Origin: Mycolicibacterium aichiense
GTDB taxonomy: Bacteria; Actinomycetota; Actinomycetes; Mycobacteriales; Mycobacteriaceae
Direction of reading: 5' to 3'
Assembly (NCBI RefSeq): GCF_010726245.1
Contig: NZ_AP022561.1
Location: 4,898,001-4,962,000 of the forward strand
Length of the DNA stretch: 64,000 bases
Part shown: positions 34,678 to 43,201 of the stretch, in pieces
Numbering within the stretch: the stretch's first letter is position 1
Layout: each line of letters starts with the position of its first letter
Translations under genes and position numbers: made by a program
Notes under the pieces: generated by a model
Seen by the model: only the letters and a program-made list of their open reading frames with translations
Database searches by the model: none
What the model was told of the DNA's origin: nothing

Positions 34678-36489
34678 ATGCCCGCACTTCTCGACGTCGA
34701 CGCGACCACACCGGCTCAACCGACCAAGTTGTCCGTGTTGTGGGCCTTCGCCCGACCCCATCGGGGCCGACTGGTCTTCGCCTTCGTGCTGGGCTTGGGT
34801 GTCTCGGCAGCCGAGCTCGCGACGCCGCTCGTCACCCGGTGGGTGCTGGACTCGATCGGCAGCACGGCCGGCCGCTTCGTAGGCCCGATCCTGGTGCTGG
34901 CCGCCCTGATCGTCGTGGGCACCGTCCTGAGCTGGCGGCAGTGGGTGATGCTCGGCAGCCTGGCCGAGGACGTGGTCTACGACGCCCGCCAGGGCATGGT
35001 CCGGCGATTCCTGCGAGCCCGTCTGATCCCGCTCCAGGTACGGTCCAACGGCGAGCTGGTGACCCGGGTGACCAGCGATACGGTGCTCCTGCGCGAGGCG
35101 GCGTCATCGAGTGCCGTCGGTCTGGTCAACGGCACCATCACCGTCGTCGGCACGTTGGTGTTGATGGCCTACCTCAATCCCCTGCTCGCGGCCGTCACCA
35201 TCGGCGCCATCGTGGTGATCGCGGTCATTTTCGGGGCACTGATGCCGGCGATCGGGCGGGCTCAAGAGGACGCTCAGAGTTCACTGGGCGCACTCGGCGG
35301 GCTGTTGGAGACGACGTTGCGCGCCATCAAGACCGTCAAAGTCGCCGCCGCCGAAGACCGGCAATCGCGCGCCCTGCTTTCGCTCGCCGAAGAGTCGAGG
35401 GGGCACAGCTTGCGTGCCGTTCGCCGCGAGGCGTTGGTGTGGAGTGTCACCTTCTCCGGCATCCAGGCCGCGACCCTGGTCATCGTGTGCGGTGGCGCGT
35501 ATCTGGTGTCGATCGGACAACTCAGCATGTCGACGCTCGTGGCGTTCCTGTTGTATGCGGTGGGATTGCTCGGCCCCACAATGGAATTGAGCACACACCT
35601 CACCACACTTCAGGCGGGTATTGCGGCGGCGGGTCGCATCCGTGACGTGCAGGCGCTGACCGCGGAGCGATCCGGTGCCACATTGGCGGAGGTTCGCCCA
35701 CCCGATTCCGACGCCCCCGCACTTTCCGTCGAGCGAGTCAGCGGACGGTATCGCCGAGGCGGACCTACGGTGCTGCACGACGTCTCCTTCGAGGTACCGC
35801 GCCACGGTCACACGGCGATCGTCGGGCCCTCCGGAGCAGGCAAGACAACGCTGTTCGCCTTGATCCTCAAGTTCATCGAGCCCGACGCCGGGCGTCTACT
35901 GATGGCCGGCCGGCCGTACTCGGACTTGGGCATCGCCGGCGTCCGCGCGCGCCTCGGCTACGTGGAGCAGGACAGCCCGCTGCTGGCCGGCACCCTGCGC
36001 GAGAACCTCGTCTTCGCCAATCAATCAGCCGCACAGCACAATATCGACGACGTTCTGCGGCGGCTCCAGCTCGTCGAATTCGTCGAGGGACTCGAGCGCG
36101 GGCTCGACACCGACGTCGCGTCGGTAACCATGTCGGGTGGGCAGCGGCAACGCGTGGCGCTCGCGCGGGCCCTACTCGCCGAGCCCGACGTGCTTCTCCT
36201 CGACGAAGTCACGGCTCAGATAGACGGGCTTTCAGAGGCGGCGGTTCACGACGTCATCCGGCATCAGGCAAGGCAACGCGCGGTGATCACCATCGCGCAT
36301 CGACTGTCGACCGTGATCGACGCCGACACGATCCTCGTCATGGATCGCGGACGAATCATCGACCGCGGCAGCCACGACGAACTGATCGGCCGCTGCGAGT
36401 TGTATCGCAGTCTCGTCGACGCGCTGCGCCTCGACTCCGGCACCCACGACTCGTTGCTCCAAGAATCAGGACCACGCCATGACAGTTGA
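34678..36489 (+). CDS. ABC exporter, membrane and ATPase domains fused
   Basis: The 603-residue half-transporter has six membrane segments in about 25-320 and an ATPase domain at about 355-585. Walker A is GPSGAGKTT near 383-391, the signature is MSGGQRQR near 484, Walker B is VLLLDEVT and the switch histidine is in IAHRLST. It should work as a homodimer that exports a lipid, drug or peptide (type IV exporter fold). The ATG at 34678 has no ribosome binding site, in line with a leaderless message. It overlaps the next gene by 11 bases. Control by the divergent TetR is likely. Confidence 0.9.
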   Translation: MPALLDVDATTPAQPTKLSVLWAFARPHRGRLVFAFVLGLGVSAAELATPLVTRWVLDSIGSTAGRFVGPILVLAALIVVGTVLSWRQWVMLGSLAEDVVYDARQGMVRRFLRARLIPLQVRSNGELVTRVTSDTVLLREAASSSAVGLVNGTITVVGTLVLMAYLNPLLAAVTIGAIVVIAVIFGALMPAIGRAQEDAQSSLGALGGLLETTLRAIKTVKVAAAEDRQSRALLSLAEESRGHSLRAVRREALVWSVTFSGIQAATLVIVCGGAYLVSIGQLSMSTLVAFLLYAVGLLGPTMELSTHLTTLQAGIAAAGRIRDVQALTAERSGATLAEVRPPDSDAPALSVERVSGRYRRGGPTVLHDVSFEVPRHGHTAIVGPSGAGKTTLFALILKFIEPDAGRLLMAGRPYSDLGIAGVRARLGYVEQDSPLLAGTLRENLVFANQSAAQHNIDDVLRRLQLVEFVEGLERGLDTDVASVTMSGGQRQRVALARALLAEPDVLLLDEVTAQIDGLSEAAVHDVIRHQARQRAVITIAHRLSTVIDADTILVMDRGRIIDRGSHDELIGRCELYRSLVDALRLDSGTHDSLLQESGPRHDS

Positions 36490-37036
36490 CTCAGCTACCA
36501 TCGAATCTCCGCCGCGGGAGCGGACTCCCCTGGCAAAAGTGCTGTCCGCCAACGACATCTACGGCGGAGTGATCGGTACGGTGTTCGCCAGTGCCACGCT
36601 CGCGGCAATACCCATCGGCCCATCACCGGGCTACTCAGCCGTGTGGGTGGCCGCCAGCGTCGCGATCGCGGCACTCACCCGCAGTTACGGACAGCATGTC
36701 TCCACCCACCAGGCCGGCACCACGACGAGCTTCGTGAAGGACCTCAGATCCTTCATGCTGACCGGCATCCCCATGGTCCTCGCGTCGATCCCGACGTTGA
36801 TCGTCCTGTGGGTGGCCCATCTCACCGGATGGCGGGACGACGTGACGGGGGCCGACGGATCGCTCGCGATCGGCTACACCTCGTTCGCCCTGATGATGAA
36901 CGCGGGCCTGCTCTTCGGCTGGGGTGTGGTGGCCGGCCGGATCAGCGGCTACTCGCGGTGGGGTTCGGGTGTGGTCGGACTGGCCAACACCGGCCTCGGG
37001 GTGGCGGTGATCATCGTCAACCTGATGATCAAGTGA
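36479..37036 (+). CDS. Small membrane protein coupled to the ABC exporter
   Basis: The 185-residue protein has a 25-residue soluble start and four to five membrane segments, including [19 protein letters not shown] and a C-terminal [19 protein letters not shown]. The ATG lies 11 bases inside the end of the exporter gene with AGGA upstream, so translation is coupled. The role may be accessory to the exporter; the family is not one I can name. Confidence 0.7.
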   Translation: MTVDSATIESPPRERTPLAKVLSANDIYGGVIGTVFASATLAAIPIGPSPGYSAVWVAASVAIAALTRSYGQHVSTHQAGTTTSFVKDLRSFMLTGIPMVLASIPTLIVLWVAHLTGWRDDVTGADGSLAIGYTSFALMMNAGLLFGWGVVAGRISGYSRWGSGVVGLANTGLGVAVIIVNLMIK

Positions 37037-37073
37037 GCGTCGGCCTACCCCGGGCATCGGTCCGGAAACCACA

Positions 37074-37100
37074 TCAGGCCCGGTTGAAAACCGGGCCTGA
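37074..37100. terminator. Perfect 12-bp stem-loop next to tRNA-Tyr
   Basis: TCAGGCCCGGTT and AACCGGGCCTGA pair perfectly around a 3-base loop, and flanking ACCACA/TGTGGT extends the stem with one bulge. It starts four bases beyond the CCA end of the tRNA and also follows the stop at 37036, so it can terminate transcription from both sides. Confidence 0.7.
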
Positions 37101-37103
37101 ATG

Positions 37104-37189
37104 TGGTGGCAGGTACAGGATTCGAACCTGTGTAGGCTTCCGCCGACGGATTTACAGTCCGCTCCCATTGGCCGCTCGGGCAACCTGCC
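37104..37189 (-). tRNA. tRNA-Tyr (anticodon GTA)
   Basis: On the minus strand an 86-base cloverleaf runs from GGCAGGT to ACCTGCCACCA, with the CCA end encoded. The anticodon loop is CTGTAAA, anticodon GTA. The T-arm GGTTCGAATCC is standard, and the long variable arm (GTCGGCGGAAGCC region) marks a bacterial class II tRNA-Tyr. Confidence 0.93.
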
Positions 37190-37290
37190 TGGGTGCGCCG
37201 CGCCGGGGATCCGGTTTGGTGCGAATAGCAGGGTACAACGATCATGTACCTCAGATACAAACCGGCCGATCAACCGAAGGGACGAGTCCA

Positions 37291-37782
37291 ATGGCGGATT
37301 CATCGTTCGACATCGTGAGCAAGGTCGACCGCCAAGAGGTCGACAACGCACTGAACCAGGCGGCCAAGGAGCTGAGCACCCGGTTCGACTTTCGCGGCAC
37401 CGACACCACGATCGCCTGGAAGGGCGACGAGGTCATCGAGCTCGTCAGCTCGACCGAGGAGCGGGTGAAGGCTGCCGTCGACGTCTTCAAGGAGAAGCTG
37501 ATCCGCCGCGACATCTCCATGAAGGCCTTCGACGCCGGCGAACCGCAGGCCAGCGGAAAGACCTACAAAGTGTCCGGCACCCTCAAGCAGGGCATCGACC
37601 AAGAGCACGCCAAGAAGATCAACAAGCTCATCCGCGATGAAGGGCCCAAAGGGGTGAAGTCGCAGGTCCAAGGTGACGAGATCCGGGTCAGCTCCAAGAA
37701 GCGGGACGACCTGCAAGCCGTCATCGCCCTGCTCAAAGGTGCCGACCTCGACGTGGCGCTGCAGTTCGTCAACTATCGGTAG
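37291..37782 (+). CDS. YajQ-family (DUF520) nucleotide-binding protein
   Basis: The 163-residue protein begins [20 protein letters not shown], typical of the YajQ/UPF0234 family, and ends with [10 protein letters not shown] as its members do. It matches M. tuberculosis Rv0566c in position and length. Family members bind nucleotides, and one in Xanthomonas binds c-di-GMP, which is of interest given two diguanylate cyclases nearby. The ATG at 37291 follows GAAGGGA by nine bases; the frame is open far upstream, across the tRNA, but that part is not coding. Confidence 0.92.
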   Translation: MADSSFDIVSKVDRQEVDNALNQAAKELSTRFDFRGTDTTIAWKGDEVIELVSSTEERVKAAVDVFKEKLIRRDISMKAFDAGEPQASGKTYKVSGTLKQGIDQEHAKKINKLIRDEGPKGVKSQVQGDEIRVSSKKRDDLQAVIALLKGADLDVALQFVNYR

Positions 37783-37859
37783 ACCAAGGGCCCTCGCTCA
37801 ACCAACCGGTCAGTGCCTAGTGTGGTGAGCATCACCACCCACGCGAAGCGAGGACCGCG

Positions 37860-39374
37860 ATGACCGCCACCCCGGAGACTGCTCCCGTACCCGCCGAGAC
37901 CGACGGCGGGTCCTACGACGTCGTGATCATCGGCGCCGGGTTCTCCGGGATCGGTGCCGCCTATCGCATCGCCGAGCGCAACCCCGGCACGCGCTACGTG
38001 ATCCTGGAACGCCGCGAGGGAATCGGGGGCACCTGGGACCTGTTCCGCTACCCGGGCGTGCGCTCGGACTCCAGCATCTTCTCGCTGTCCTGGCCGTGGG
38101 AACCGTGGGTCCGCAGGGAAGGCGTCGCCGACGGCGACCACATCCGCGAGTACATGGAAGACACCGCCCGCAAGCGCGGCATCCTGCCCAACATCCGGTT
38201 CGGCACCTACGTACAGTCGGCCGATTGGGATTCGGCCACCGACACCTGGACCGTGCACGCGGACGAGAACGGCGAACGCAAGACCTACCGCGGACGCTTC
38301 GTCTTCTTCGGCTCGGGTTACTACAACTACGACGAGGGCTACACCCCCGACTTCCCCGGCCTCGAGACGTTCGCAGGCACCGTCGTGCACCCACAATTCT
38401 GGCCGGAGGATCTCGACTACACCGGCAAGAACGTGATCGTCATCGGCAGCGGGGCCACCGCGGTTTCGCTGATCCCCGCGCTGGCGCAGAAGGCGGCCAA
38501 GGTGACGATGCTGCAGCGCTCACCGACCTATCTGCTGGCCGGCTCACGGGTCAACCCGCTCATCGAAGCGGTCCGGAAAGTCGTTCCCCGCAAGATTTCT
38601 CATGCGTTCGCCCGCTACTTCGCAGTCGCCTTCGAAAGCATCGTGTGGTTCCTGGCCCGCACCGTCCCGGGGCTGGCCCGCAAGATCATCCGGGCCCAGA
38701 ACCTCAGCCGGCTGCCCGCGGGATATCCCGTCGACGTCCACTTCAAGCCGCGCTACAACGTCTGGGATCAGCGCCTGTGCCTGGTGGCCGACGGTGACTT
38801 GTTCGAGGTGATCTCCGATGGCCGCGCCGAAGTCGTGACCGACCACATCGACCGCTTCGACGACACCGGCGTCATGCTGAAGTCGGGTAAGCATCTTGCG
38901 GCCGACATCATCGTCACCGCGACCGGTCTTCAACTCCAGGCCCTCGGCGGTGTGCGAATCACCCTGGACGGCAACGAGATCAAGCCCCAGGAGCGTTTCT
39001 CCTACAAGGCGCACATGCTCGAGGACGTGCCGAACCTGATCTGGTGCATCGGCTACACCAACGCGTCCTGGACGCTGCGCGCCGACATGACCGCCCGCGC
39101 GGCGGCCAAGCTGATCGAATACATGAACTCGCACGGCTACACCCACGCTTTCCCACACCTGGGCGGCGAACCCATCGCCGAGAAGCCCGCATGGGACATC
39201 CAGGCCGGCTACGTGTTGCGCAACCTGCACGCCTTGCCGAAGTCGGGTCTCAAGCGCCCGTGGGTGGTCCGGCAGAACTATCTCGCCGATGCCTTCGACC
39301 ACCACTTCATCGACAAGATCGACGAGGACATGACGTTCGGGCGGATCGCGTCCCCGGCGCGGGTGGCCGGATAG
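37860..39374 (+). CDS. FAD/NADPH flavin monooxygenase, EthA/Baeyer-Villiger-like
   Basis: The 504-residue protein has an FAD-binding GAGFSGIGAA motif at about 24-33, RYPGVRSDSSIFSLSWPWEPW near 65-80, and a second nucleotide motif GSGATAVSLIP near 200. The segment FAGTVVHPQFWP between them is the EthA-type form of the Baeyer-Villiger fingerprint FxGxxxHxxxW. It corresponds by position to Rv0565c. Oxidation of a ketone or sulfur compound is expected; such enzymes can activate thioamide prodrugs. A perfect 40-bp palindrome follows the gene. Confidence 0.9.
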   Translation: MTATPETAPVPAETDGGSYDVVIIGAGFSGIGAAYRIAERNPGTRYVILERREGIGGTWDLFRYPGVRSDSSIFSLSWPWEPWVRREGVADGDHIREYMEDTARKRGILPNIRFGTYVQSADWDSATDTWTVHADENGERKTYRGRFVFFGSGYYNYDEGYTPDFPGLETFAGTVVHPQFWPEDLDYTGKNVIVIGSGATAVSLIPALAQKAAKVTMLQRSPTYLLAGSRVNPLIEAVRKVVPRKISHAFARYFAVAFESIVWFLARTVPGLARKIIRAQNLSRLPAGYPVDVHFKPRYNVWDQRLCLVADGDLFEVISDGRAEVVTDHIDRFDDTGVMLKSGKHLAADIIVTATGLQLQALGGVRITLDGNEIKPQERFSYKAHMLEDVPNLIWCIGYTNASWTLRADMTARAAAKLIEYMNSHGYTHAFPHLGGEPIAEKPAWDIQAGYVLRNLHALPKSGLKRPWVVRQNYLADAFDHHFIDKIDEDMTFGRIASPARVAG

Positions 39375-39402
39375 CCCAGCTGCGGGTGGGGTGTGTGCAC
39401 AT

Positions 39403-39442
39403 TTCCAGAACGCGATATCACCGGTGATATCGCGTTCTGGAA
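39403..39442. terminator. 40-bp perfect palindrome after the monooxygenase gene
   Basis: The two 20-base halves, centred between 39422 and 39423, are exactly complementary. The palindrome lies 29 bases after the stop at 39374 and 87 bases before gpsA. It can form a strong hairpin and so may terminate transcription, but no U-run follows and a perfect palindrome of this length could also bind a dimeric protein. Confidence 0.55.
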
Positions 39443-39529
39443 CAGACACCCACCATCTCGGCCCGACCGCACACCCCGATTGCACGAACTCCCCATGAAC
39501 AACCGGGTATTCGCAATACGCTGAACACC

Positions 39530-40555
39530 ATGACTTCTGAACGCCGCGAACCCAAGGTCGTCGTGCTCGGCGGCGGATCCTGGGGTACCACCGTCGCATC
39601 CATCTGCTCGCGCCGGGGGCCGACGCTGCAGTGGGTGCGCTCGGAGGAGACCGCCAAGGACATCAACGAGAACCACCGCAACTCGCGCTACCTGGGCGAC
39701 GAGGTCGAGCTCTCGGAAACCCTGCGAGCCACCACAGATTTCAGCGAAGCCGCCGAGTGCGCCGACGTCGTCGTCATGGGCGTGCCGTCCCACGGCTTCC
39801 GCGGCGTGCTGGCCGAACTGAGCAGGGAACTGCGCCCGTGGGTGCCCGTCGTCAGCCTGGTCAAGGGACTCGAGCAGGGCACCAACATGCGGATGAGCCA
39901 GATCATCGACGAGGTTCTGCCCGGCCACCCGGCCGGCATCCTCGCCGGACCCAACATCGCACGCGAGGTCGCCGACGGGTATGCGGCCGCCGCCGTGTTG
40001 GCCATGCCCGACCAGCACCTGGCCGCCAATCTCGCGAAGATGTTCCGCACCAAGCGGTTCCGCGTCTACACCACCGACGACGTCGTCGGAGTCGAGATCG
40101 CGGGCGCGCTGAAGAACGTCTACGCGATCGCCGTCGGCATGGGATATTCGCTGGGCATCGGCGAGAACACCCGGGCGCTGGTGATGGCTCGCGCGGTGCG
40201 GGAGATGTCACGGCTCGGCGAAGCGATCGGCGGGCACCGCGACACGTTCGCCGGCCTGGCCGGCATGGGCGACCTCATCGTCACCTGCACCTCGCAGCGC
40301 AGCCGCAACCGCCACGTCGGCGAGCAACTGGGCTCCGGCAAGTCCATCGAGGAGATCATCGCCTCGATGAACCAGGTCGCCGAGGGCGTCAAGGCCGCCA
40401 GCGTGATCATGGAATTCGCCGAGAAGTACGGCCTGAACATGCCGATCGCCCGCGAGGTCGATGCCGTCGTCAACCACGGCGCCAACGTCGAACAGGCCTA
40501 CCGCGGACTGATGGCCGAGAAGCCCGGCCACGAGGTCAACGACTCACACTTCTAG
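39530..40555 (+). CDS. gpsA: Glycerol-3-phosphate dehydrogenase [NAD(P)+]
   Basis: The 341-residue enzyme reduces dihydroxyacetone phosphate to sn-glycerol 3-phosphate for phospholipid synthesis. The nucleotide-binding loop GGGSWGTT is at about 12-19. AGPNIAREVADGYAAA, the catalytic-lysine segment EIAGALKNVYAIAVGMGY, and GLAGMGDLIVTCTSQRSRN are all intact. It is full length for the family and corresponds to Rv0564c. It stands alone after the palindrome at 39403-39442. Confidence 0.95.
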   Translation: MTSERREPKVVVLGGGSWGTTVASICSRRGPTLQWVRSEETAKDINENHRNSRYLGDEVELSETLRATTDFSEAAECADVVVMGVPSHGFRGVLAELSRELRPWVPVVSLVKGLEQGTNMRMSQIIDEVLPGHPAGILAGPNIAREVADGYAAAAVLAMPDQHLAANLAKMFRTKRFRVYTTDDVVGVEIAGALKNVYAIAVGMGYSLGIGENTRALVMARAVREMSRLGEAIGGHRDTFAGLAGMGDLIVTCTSQRSRNRHVGEQLGSGKSIEEIIASMNQVAEGVKAASVIMEFAEKYGLNMPIAREVDAVVNHGANVEQAYRGLMAEKPGHEVNDSHF

Positions 40556-40561
40556 CGCGGC

Positions 40562-41116
40562 TCAGCCAGGGAACGACGGGAACAGCGGGTTCGAGTTCTT
40601 CGGCCGATCCAGCATCGGGCTCGGTCCCGACGTGAACGTCGCGCCAGGTCCGACGACGAAGCCGACTTGGTCGTGATTGTTCACGCATGCCACGACGCCG
40701 CCACCGTCGACGCCGCAGCTGATGTCGCGGAAGCTCAGCCGAGTGTTCGGCGGCAGCGGCTTCACATCACCGGCCGCCGCATAGAGCGACGCGCCGCTGC
40801 TGGAGAAGCCGGGCTCACCGGACGGACCGGCGCTGACCAGGTTCGCGCCATTGGGCGCACCGGGCAGTGCCCCGCTGCAGCCGTAGCTGGAGTTCTGCTT
40901 GTCGAGTACACACACCACCCCGGGCGGACCGGCGAAGGCGTACCAGTTGCCGCCCATCGCCGTGTAGGGCACCGGGCTGACGGGGGTGTAGGCATTCACG
41001 TTCGGAAGGACCGGGGCGGGCGCCGGCTCGGGATCTGCCGCTGCCATGCCCGGCGTACCGATCGCTGCCGCCCCCGCGACGCTCACCAGGCCGATCAGGA
41101 TTCTGCTCAGCATCAT
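40562..41116 (-). CDS. Exported mycobacterial protein of unknown function
   Basis: The 184-residue protein has a signal peptide ending in GMAAADPEP and a Pro-rich stretch after it. The mature part has two Cys pairs (VVCVLDK/YGCSG and SCGVDGG/VACVNN) and a motif GPGATFTSGPSP near the end. Similar LpqH/Rv-type secreted proteins are common in mycobacteria, but I do not recognise this one. The start could be either ATG at 41116 or 41113, or the GTG at 41119. It is convergent with gpsA, with only six bases between the stops. Confidence 0.7.
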   Translation of the reverse strand: MMLSRILIGLVSVAGAAAIGTPGMAAADPEPAPAPVLPNVNAYTPVSPVPYTAMGGNWYAFAGPPGVVCVLDKQNSSYGCSGALPGAPNGANLVSAGPSGEPGFSSSGASLYAAAGDVKPLPPNTRLSFRDISCGVDGGGVVACVNNHDQVGFVVGPGATFTSGPSPMLDRPKNSNPLFPSFPG

Positions 41117-41232
41117 CACACCCTACGTAAGCGCCACTGATGGCGCAGTTTGCGTACTCACCTGGTCCTTCGGCTCCGCGGTCGTGATTCGTTACCGCCA
41201 TACCCCGGACGCCTGGCCGCAGCGTGGGCCAG

Positions 41233-42102
41233 TTAGTGGCCGGCCATCTTCTCGAGCCGCGCGATGCGGTCCTGGACCGGCGGATGGGTCGAGAACATCT
41301 TGCCGATCTTCTCGCTGGAGCGGAATGGGCTGGCGATCATCAGGTGCGCCTGGTCGGCCAGCTGCGGCTCGGGAGGCAGCGGCGCGTTCTCCACCCCGCC
41401 GCTGATCTTGCGCAGAGCCGACGCCAGCGCCAGCGGATCACCGGATAGCTCGGCCCCGGACTCGTCGGCCTGGTACTCGCGCGAGCGGGACACCGCCATC
41501 CGGATCAGCGTCGCGGCGATCGGACCGAGCAGCGAAACCAGCAACAGCGCAAAGGGATTGGCACCGCCTTCGCGGTTGTTGCCGCCGAACACCCCGGCGA
41601 ACACGGCGATGTTGGCCAGCGCGGTGATCACCGAGGCCAGTGCACCTGCCACACACGAGATCAGGATGTCGCGGTTGTAGACGTGCGACAGTTCATGGCC
41701 GAGCACCGCGCGCAGTTCACGCTCGCTGAGCAGGTTGAGGATGCCGGTGGTGACGCACACCGCTGCATTGCGCGGATTGCGGCCGGTCGCGAACGCGTTC
41801 GGGTTGGCGGTGTCGCTGATGTAGAGCCGCGGCATCGGCTGGTGCGCCGTGGTCGCCAGCTCGCGGACCATCGCGTAAATCTGCGGCGCCTGCACCTCGG
41901 TGATCGGCTGGGCGTGCATGGCGCGAAGCGCGAGCTTGTCGGAGTTGAAGTACACGTAGACGTTCATGCCGATCGCGAAGACCAGCGCGAGGAACATCAC
42001 ATTGCGCCCGAACAGCGAACCGAGGAAGACGATCAGCGCCGACATCCCAACAAGCAGCGCGAACGTCTTGAACGTGTTGGCGGTCGGATGCCACGTCATC
42101 AA
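41233..42102 (-). CDS. htpX: Membrane metalloprotease HtpX
   Basis: The 289-residue M48 protease has two N-terminal membrane helices, the zinc-binding HELSH motif near 135, two further membrane segments near 150-205, and the second-site [11 protein letters not shown]. It degrades misfolded membrane proteins under stress. The length is that of the family. It corresponds to Rv0563, next to the polyprenyl synthase as in M. tuberculosis. The stop is 71 bases from the preceding synthase gene's downstream end; both are on the minus strand. Confidence 0.94.
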   Translation of the reverse strand: MMTWHPTANTFKTFALLVGMSALIVFLGSLFGRNVMFLALVFAIGMNVYVYFNSDKLALRAMHAQPITEVQAPQIYAMVRELATTAHQPMPRLYISDTANPNAFATGRNPRNAAVCVTTGILNLLSERELRAVLGHELSHVYNRDILISCVAGALASVITALANIAVFAGVFGGNNREGGANPFALLLVSLLGPIAATLIRMAVSRSREYQADESGAELSGDPLALASALRKISGGVENAPLPPEPQLADQAHLMIASPFRSSEKIGKMFSTHPPVQDRIARLEKMAGH

Positions 42103-42173
42103 TTCCTCCTCCGAGCAAACGCACTCTCCGGGAGGTTAACGCCTCGAACAGACCGTGAGGTTCCGCGACGCTG

Positions 42174-43181
42174 TCAGCCGTGCCGGTTGATCGTGTAGTC
42201 CATCAGTGACGCCAGTGCCCGCCGGCCCGGCCCGTCGGGCAAACCGGCCAGTTCCTCGCCGGCCTGCTCGGCGTAGCGCTGCACGGTGGCCTTGGCCTTG
42301 GCGATGCCGTCGCCGGCGCGCAGCAGCGCCAGGGCCTCGGCCAGGGCGTCGTCGTCCTCGATCGGGCCCTTCACCAGCTCACGCAGCCGGTCGGCGTCCG
42401 GGCCGGTGTCTTGCAGCGCGTACAGCACCGGCAGGGTGTGCACGCCTTCGCGGAGATCGGTACCCGGGGTCTTGCCCGACTCGTCGGGGTCGCTGTCGAT
42501 GTCGATGATGTCGTCGGAGATCTGGAACGCGGTGCCCACGATCCCGCCGAGCCGGCTCAGCCGCTCGATCTGGTCGTCGTTGGCACCGGCGAAGGTGGCT
42601 CCGAAACGTCCCGACGCCGCGATCAGGCAGGCGGTCTTCTCGTAGATCACCTTGAGGTAGTGGTCGACCGGGTCCACACCGTTGGTGTTGCCCTTGGTCT
42701 CGCGCATCTGACCGGTGACCAGTTGAGCGAACGTCTCGGCGATGATGCGAACCGCGTCCGGTCCCAGCCGGCTCACCAGCCGCGACGCCGTCGCGAACAG
42801 GTAGTCGCCGGCCAGGATCGCGATGTTGTTGCCCCAGCGGGCGTTGGCGCTCGGCGCTCCGCGCCGCATCTGCGCCTCGTCCATGACGTCGTCGTGGTAC
42901 AGCGTGGCCAGGTGCACCAGCTCGATCACCGCGCCGGCGACCGTGACTTGCCAGGCGTCCGGCTCCGGGCCGATCTGCGCGGACAGCACCGTGAACAGGG
43001 GGCGGAAGCGCTTGCCGCCGGCCTCGAACAGGTGCACGACGGCTTCGGTCATCAGCTCGTCACCGCCGCGCAGTTCGGTGCTCATGAGCTCTTCGACACG
43101 ACCTACCCCGTCGCGGACGCTCTTGGCGAAGGCCGGATCACCAAAGTCCACCCCTGCTACCACCGTGGCCGGAGTACTCAC
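42174..43181 (-). CDS. grcC1: Polyprenyl diphosphate synthase (GrcC1-like)
   Basis: The 335-residue enzyme is a trans-prenyl chain elongator. The first Asp-rich motif is DDVMDEAQMRRG near 95 and the second is DDIIDIDSD near 222. KETKG and GGKRFRPLF are also as expected. By position (Rv0562) it should make the long prenyl chain attached to menaquinone; menJ, menG and menD are close by. It is divergent from menJ across only 20 bases, so the two share a regulatory region. Confidence 0.9.
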   Translation of the reverse strand: MSTPATVVAGVDFGDPAFAKSVRDGVGRVEELMSTELRGGDELMTEAVVHLFEAGGKRFRPLFTVLSAQIGPEPDAWQVTVAGAVIELVHLATLYHDDVMDEAQMRRGAPSANARWGNNIAILAGDYLFATASRLVSRLGPDAVRIIAETFAQLVTGQMRETKGNTNGVDPVDHYLKVIYEKTACLIAASGRFGATFAGANDDQIERLSRLGGIVGTAFQISDDIIDIDSDPDESGKTPGTDLREGVHTLPVLYALQDTGPDADRLRELVKGPIEDDDALAEALALLRAGDGIAKAKATVQRYAEQAGEELAGLPDGPGRRALASLMDYTINRHG

Positions 43182-43201
43182 CCTGCCAACATACTGGGGG
43201 C

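Noticed and set aside
36643..37290. Upstream extension of the YajQ-family frame across tRNA-Tyr
   Set aside because: It overlaps a real membrane-protein gene and the tRNA; the conserved family start at 37291 has its own ribosome binding site.
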